9,824 nucleotides of DNA. Origin: Minisyncoccota bacterium. Its GTDB lineage: Bacteria > Patescibacteriota > Minisyncoccia > SW-4-49-11. Position 1 is the stretch's first letter. Every line of letters begins with the position of its first letter. A program made the position numbers and the translations under genes. Shown here one piece after another: positions 6,001 through 9,824 of this stretch. The notes under the pieces are model-generated. The model did not search any database. It saw only the letters and a list, made by a program, of their open reading frames with translations, and had not been told where the DNA came from. The stretch lies in assembly GCA_018609785.1 (NCBI GenBank), contig JAHEOE010000059.1, forward strand, positions 1 through 9,824, read 5' to 3'.

Positions 6001-6771
6001 CTACGTGTTGTAACGCATTTGATACCAGAAATGAAGAGACCGGAGACGAATACCTTGATATTCGAGATACCGCATACTCACCGTAATCAAAGACCCTAAA
6101 TTCGTCTCATACTCCTCTATATGTTTAATTCCCTGATAAAAATGTCCGCTCTGAAAAGCTCGCAGAAGAGCAATGTCACGTTCCCCCATCAGTATATCAC
6201 CCTCTGTGGGTGAAGCATACCGTACGCTAATCAGCCCTCCTTCGCGAATATGAAGAACAAAGCGCGGACTGTGTGTCTGCCCCGAACGCACACACCGCGT
6301 AAGATCAACCCCTACCCCGCTTAAAAAGAGAATTCGAAAGACTAAAAAAACGAACAACGCATCGTACTCTTGAATATCCGCCTCTTTAAGCAGATTCAAA
6401 AACGTTAACGATTCTTCAAACAGTTCGGGTTCGGGATCTGACTCCTGTACCACAGTTTCCAGGATATCAATAAGCAAAAGCGCCAAACTATACGCTTGTA
6501 AAGAAAAAGCGGCATCTCCGAGTAGATTCCGTAAGCTGGCCACATCTCGCACAGCGGTAATTCGATCAAAGGAACGCCCCGATACGCATTCCACATCAAG
6601 AACACTATACGGATTGAGCCGATACCGTAACTTGGCTCCTTCTCGTTTCACACCCTTAGCCAGAAAGGTCTGTTTGCCATATTCTCGAGTGAAAAATATC
6701 GCCAACCGATCTCGCTCGGTCAATTCCCGAAATGATAGAAGAATGCCACGCGCGTGATACAGGCGGGCCAT
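6001..6771 (-). CDS. recO: DNA repair protein RecO
   Basis: A 256-residue cytoplasmic protein that, with RecR (and RecF), loads RecA onto SSB-coated single strands and anneals complementary strands in recombinational repair. The N-terminal OB fold (about 1-80) has the family pattern: GILLSFRELTERDRLAIFFT, then EYGKQTFLAKGVKR and a strand ending YSVLDVECV. The rest is helical, as in RecO. The C-terminal region that often carries a four-cysteine zinc site has only one cysteine (RCVRSGQ), so zinc is probably not bound, as in the E. coli protein. ATG at 6771 is seven bases after the rnj stop, which indicates co-transcription and perhaps coupled translation. Identification is by pattern; the sequence is divergent. 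Confidence 0.85.
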   Translation of the reverse strand: MARLYHARGILLSFRELTERDRLAIFFTREYGKQTFLAKGVKREGAKLRYRLNPYSVLDVECVSGRSFDRITAVRDVASLRNLLGDAAFSLQAYSLALLLIDILETVVQESDPEPELFEESLTFLNLLKEADIQEYDALFVFLVFRILFLSGVGVDLTRCVRSGQTHSPRFVLHIREGGLISVRYASPTEGDILMGERDIALLRAFQSGHFYQGIKHIEEYETNLGSLITVSMRYLEYQGIRLRSLHFWYQMRYNT

Positions 6772-6778
6772 AGCACAA

Positions 6779-8560
6779 TCAGACTTCCACTACCACGGGC
6801 AAAATCATGGGTCGACGCTGAGTCTTTTGATGAATAAACAGTCCTAACTCTTCACGTAAAGCGTGTTTGACGTATTCATAATTCAACTCCGAGCCCTTAG
6901 GATACTTCTCTTCAACCACATCTTTAATACGTTTTTTAATATTCTGAATAAGTTCGCCCGAAGTCTTCATATGAACAAACCCTTTGGAAATAATTTCCGG
7001 ATCTTGAGAAAGCGTATGCTCTTTGGTATCCACAAGAACAATAACGGTCATCATACCATCCTGAGCAAGTAACTGCCGATCACGAATCACTACTTCTCGA
7101 AGATCTCCCACTCCGAGACCGTCCACCATGACATTGTAGGAAGGTACGGTTTCGGTCGTGGTACGTACTTCACCATTCGATGCCTCCACTACCCGTCCAT
7201 TATCCGTAAGGATAATATGATCCTTATCCATACCATTTTCCAGCGCCATTTGCTCGAACAATTTAAAGGAATAGAAATCGCCGTAGATCGGTTGAAGATA
7301 CTCGGGACGAATCACATTCAAAAACATCCGCAAGTCCTCACGCGGAGCGTGCCCGCCGAAATGGACATCCATCATCTTATAGTTGATAATACGTCCGCGT
7401 TGTTTGGCAATCAAATCTTTCAGACGCTGTACCGCCGATTCGTTTCCCGGAATAACCGAGGACGAAAAGATCACCGTATCACCTTTTTCAATCGTAAAGT
7501 TTCGATGTTCTTTGTTGGCAATACGCATTAACGCCGCTTTGGTTTCTCCTTGTGAACCGGTACATACAATAGCCACCTTTTCGGCGGGAAGCCGTAACGC
7601 TTCCTTCGCCGAGATTACCGTTTTGGGATTAAAGTTCGCGTACCCCAATTCTTTGGCGATTTCTATATTGGTACGCATGCTATACCCTTCAATAACCACT
7701 TTACGCCCGTACTTCTCACAGATTTTAATCACCTGCTGCACACGATTAAGCATTGTGGAGAACGTAGACACAATCACTTTCGCTTTCGCCTGTTGCATTA
7801 TGGCATCAATATTGTACTGCACCGTGGTTTCCGAAATGGCATGTCCCGGTTTGCTTACACCGGTACTATCCGCCATCAGCATTTTTACACCTTCATTTCC
7901 CAAACGAGCAAAACGTCCCATATCGGCCGGTTTTTCATCCAACGGACTGTGGTCCAACTTAAAGTCTCCGGTGTGAAGGATAGTTCCTTCCGGAGTATGA
8001 ATAATCAAAGCCGCGGAGTCGGGAATGCTATGATTGATATGAATAAACTCTACCTTAAAACTTCCCAATTTAAAGGTGTCCTCATGTTTAACCGCGTGCG
8101 CGTTAAGTGCCGGAGCTTCCGGATGTTCAGCCTGACGACGTTGCATAATGGCAATTGTCAAAGGTGTGGCGTAAATGGGCGGATTACCAATCATCGACAT
8201 GACATGCGGCACTCCTCCGATATGATCCATATGCCCATGTGTAATCAACACCGCGCGAATCTTATCTTCTTTCCCGCGAAGATAGTGCGGATTGGGGATC
8301 AAGTAATCAATGCCGGGTTGATCTTCTTCCGGGAACTGAAGTCCCATGTCAATAATGATGATATCATCCCCGTATTCCAAAATGGTCATGTTTCGGCCGC
8401 CGATTTCTTCGGCACCGCCGACCGGAATCACCCGAAGCTTCTTTTGCCCCTCCGGGAACGGATCTTTCGCTCGCAAATATCTATTACTCTGATCACTGAG
8501 GTCGCGAACAAAGGTTGTCCCGCGACGAACATCAGTTGTTTTATTCGTATTATGTGCCAT
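6779..8560 (-). CDS. rnj: Ribonuclease J
   Basis: A metallo-beta-lactamase/beta-CASP ribonuclease with endonuclease and 5'-3' exonuclease activity in RNA decay and maturation. It has 593 residues, longer than the ~555 of Bacillus J1 through a polar N-terminal extension of about 40. Metal-site residues are complete: HGHMDH (108-113), H177 in NHS, D199 in HTGDF and H404 in GGHAPRED. ADST at 230-233 and CTGSQGE near 333-339 are the expected beta-CASP and phosphate-binding motifs, so it should be active. The C-terminal domain ends RRPMILPVVVEV, almost the same as its upstream paralogue. The start lies 30 bases after the paralogue's stop; AAGAAAG upstream may be a weak ribosome site. Confidence 0.95.
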   Translation of the reverse strand: MAHNTNKTTDVRRGTTFVRDLSDQSNRYLRAKDPFPEGQKKLRVIPVGGAEEIGGRNMTILEYGDDIIIIDMGLQFPEEDQPGIDYLIPNPHYLRGKEDKIRAVLITHGHMDHIGGVPHVMSMIGNPPIYATPLTIAIMQRRQAEHPEAPALNAHAVKHEDTFKLGSFKVEFIHINHSIPDSAALIIHTPEGTILHTGDFKLDHSPLDEKPADMGRFARLGNEGVKMLMADSTGVSKPGHAISETTVQYNIDAIMQQAKAKVIVSTFSTMLNRVQQVIKICEKYGRKVVIEGYSMRTNIEIAKELGYANFNPKTVISAKEALRLPAEKVAIVCTGSQGETKAALMRIANKEHRNFTIEKGDTVIFSSSVIPGNESAVQRLKDLIAKQRGRIINYKMMDVHFGGHAPREDLRMFLNVIRPEYLQPIYGDFYSFKLFEQMALENGMDKDHIILTDNGRVVEASNGEVRTTTETVPSYNVMVDGLGVGDLREVVIRDRQLLAQDGMMTVIVLVDTKEHTLSQDPEIISKGFVHMKTSGELIQNIKKRIKDVVEEKYPKGSELNYEYVKHALREELGLFIHQKTQRRPMILPVVVEV

Positions 8561-8589
8561 ACATATAATAATTACTTTCTTAAAAAATG

Positions 8590-8595
8590 ATTATA
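8590..8595 (-). promoter_or_regulatory. Possible internal promoter before rnj
   Basis: On the minus strand a perfect TATAAT is formed by the last Val codon and the stop of the RNase J paralogue, about 30 bases before the rnj start. No good -35 box lies 16-18 bases upstream, so it is only a candidate for extra rnj transcription. Confidence 0.3.
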
Positions 8596-9824
8596 CCTCT
8601 ACAACCACCGGCAGAACCATGGGACGCCGCTCGGTACGAGCAAACAAGAATTTACCGACCTGTTCTCGTAATTCATCCCGAATATAAGACGTATTCACCT
8701 CCGACGATTGTTCGGCAAGAAGCCCTTCTCCGATCATGCGAACCTGCTGTTTCACTTCCTCCATAAGTTCTTCGGATTCTTTCATATACACAAATCCTCG
8801 AGACATAACTTCCGGTTCTTGGTATAACTTTTTGGTGGCCGTGTCCACAATTAATACCACATTGAGAATACCATCCTCGGACATCATCTGACGATCGCGC
8901 AGAACAACCTCTTTGAGATCTCCGACCCCGAGACCATCCACCATAACATTGGACGCGGGAACACGCTCTTTGGTGCGCACTCGCTTCTTAAAGTCAAAGA
9001 TCATAACATTTCCGTTACGGCCGATGGGAATATGCTTGTCAGGGAATCCCAATGCCTGAGCGGTATCCGCGTTGGCGCGGAGCAGATGATCGTGTCCTTT
9101 AATCGGGATAACAAACTTGGGCTTGATAATGTTCATCATGATTTTAATGTCCTCACGATGCCCGTGCGCTCCCGAATAAATCCCCAAATACGGCGTATGG
9201 TACGTTAACGCGTCCTGCTTGGCAATATTATCTTTCAGTTGCGCTATGGAACGTTCATTCCCCGGAAGTAAAGAAGATGGAAACACGGCGCTGTCCCCCG
9301 GATTCAAGATAAACGTGGGATGCTCGCGATTCATAATTTTCAAAAAATGAGGTACATCATCCCCTTGGTACCCCGTACAAAGCACCACCAGCTGCTCGGA
9401 AGAGAGTTCTTTAAGAACTTGCGGCCCCACAATGGTGCCTTTTCCCACTTGAATCATACCGCGTTTACGAGCGGCATTAAATGTATTGAGAATACTCTTT
9501 CCTTCGATAAACACATGTCGGTTATTCTTTTCGGCCGCGGTGATAATCTGCTGTATACGATTAAGCATGGAGGGATAGGTCGTTATGACCACTTTCCCCG
9601 GTGTGCGATGAATGTAACTTTCAATTTTTTCCCCAATTTCTTGTTCGGAAGGCGCGTATCCTTCTTGCTCGGCGGCATGGCTCCCCACCAGAAGAGCAAA
9701 AATATCCGTATCACTGTACTTGGCAAAATCGCCTACATTGGCAACGGGTTCGTTAAGCGGCGTATAATCGAATTTAAAGTTCGGAGTATATACCACTTTC
9801 CCTTGTTGAGTATACACACACAGA
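8591..9824 (-). CDS. RNase J paralogue, probably inactive (5' end outside window)
   Basis: Only the C-terminal two-thirds is seen (about 410 residues); the frame stays open through the window edge, so the GTG at 9817 is not a likely start. It aligns with the neighbouring RNase J from about residue 191 to the end, with strong identity in the C-terminal domain (NVMVDGLGVGDLKEVVLRDR and the tail RRPMVLPVVVEV). Where RNase J has HTGDF, it has YTPNF, so the bridging metal ligand Asp is Asn and the His is Tyr. ADST becomes VGSH, and TGSQGE becomes TGYQGD. The late catalytic His is kept (GAHGHRED). The frame is long and undamaged, so it looks like a maintained pseudoenzyme subunit rather than a decaying gene. 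It probably heads or continues the operon with rnj. Motif 2 lies outside the window. Confidence 0.85.
   Translation of the reverse strand, partial: LCVYTQQGKVVYTPNFKFDYTPLNEPVANVGDFAKYSDTDIFALLVGSHAAEQEGYAPSEQEIGEKIESYIHRTPGKVVITTYPSMLNRIQQIITAAEKNNRHVFIEGKSILNTFNAARKRGMIQVGKGTIVGPQVLKELSSEQLVVLCTGYQGDDVPHFLKIMNREHPTFILNPGDSAVFPSSLLPGNERSIAQLKDNIAKQDALTYHTPYLGIYSGAHGHREDIKIMMNIIKPKFVIPIKGHDHLLRANADTAQALGFPDKHIPIGRNGNVMIFDFKKRVRTKERVPASNVMVDGLGVGDLKEVVLRDRQMMSEDGILNVVLIVDTATKKLYQEPEVMSRGFVYMKESEELMEEVKQQVRMIGEGLLAEQSSEVNTSYIRDELREQVGKFLFARTERRPMVLPVVVEV

Noticed and set aside
7793..8590. 265-codon plus-strand open frame
   Set aside because: Antisense to the conserved N-terminal half of RNase J, with no family pattern of its own.

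Overview
The window looks like a chromosome piece from a small-genome bacterium, probably a candidate phyla radiation (Patescibacteria) member. This is inference. It rests on starts that mostly lack a clear Shine-Dalgarno sequence, compact gene packing, two RNase J-family genes in tandem, single-pass surface proteins with long beta-rich or Ser/Thr-rich exteriors, and short degenerate tandem repeats beside tRNA genes. A phylogeny of RecO or GpmI would be needed to place it.

Left part (1-1290): two tRNA-Pro genes, CGG and UGG anticodons, both on the minus strand, with an acylphosphatase gene (acyP) between them. Each tRNA and about 270 bases of its 3' flank form one unit present twice (1-347 and 863-1208). 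The flank is about 95% identical over its first ~228 bases. It carries a compact multi-hairpin element closed by a 9-bp stem and bordered by a partial copy of the tRNA 3' end. Differences between the copies keep the stems paired only if the minus strand is transcribed, so a structured RNA downstream of the tRNAs is the most interesting candidate here. Good sigma70-type promoters lie just upstream of both tRNAs.

Middle part (1248-3755): a strong hairpin terminator, a membrane-anchored Ser/Thr-rich protein on the minus strand, and the glycolytic enzyme phosphoglycerate mutase GpmI on the plus strand. The two genes diverge from promoters whose -35 boxes overlap.

Convergent gap (3756-4113): about 190 bases of uncertain structure, then a 166-bp MITE-like element with 15-bp terminal inverted repeats, a TA duplication and a long internal hairpin. 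It inserted into the stop codon of the next minus-strand gene.

Right part (4113-9824): a minus-strand gene row. In transcription order it is a 5'-truncated RNase J paralogue that has lost the motif-4 metal-binding aspartate, an intact RNase J, RecO, and a surface protein with repeated DUF11-like domains. The two RNase J proteins may work as an active/inactive pair in RNA decay, as proposed for J1/J2 in Bacillus. RecO serves recombinational repair. Gaps of 7, 19 and 30 bases suggest one operon whose promoter lies outside the window.
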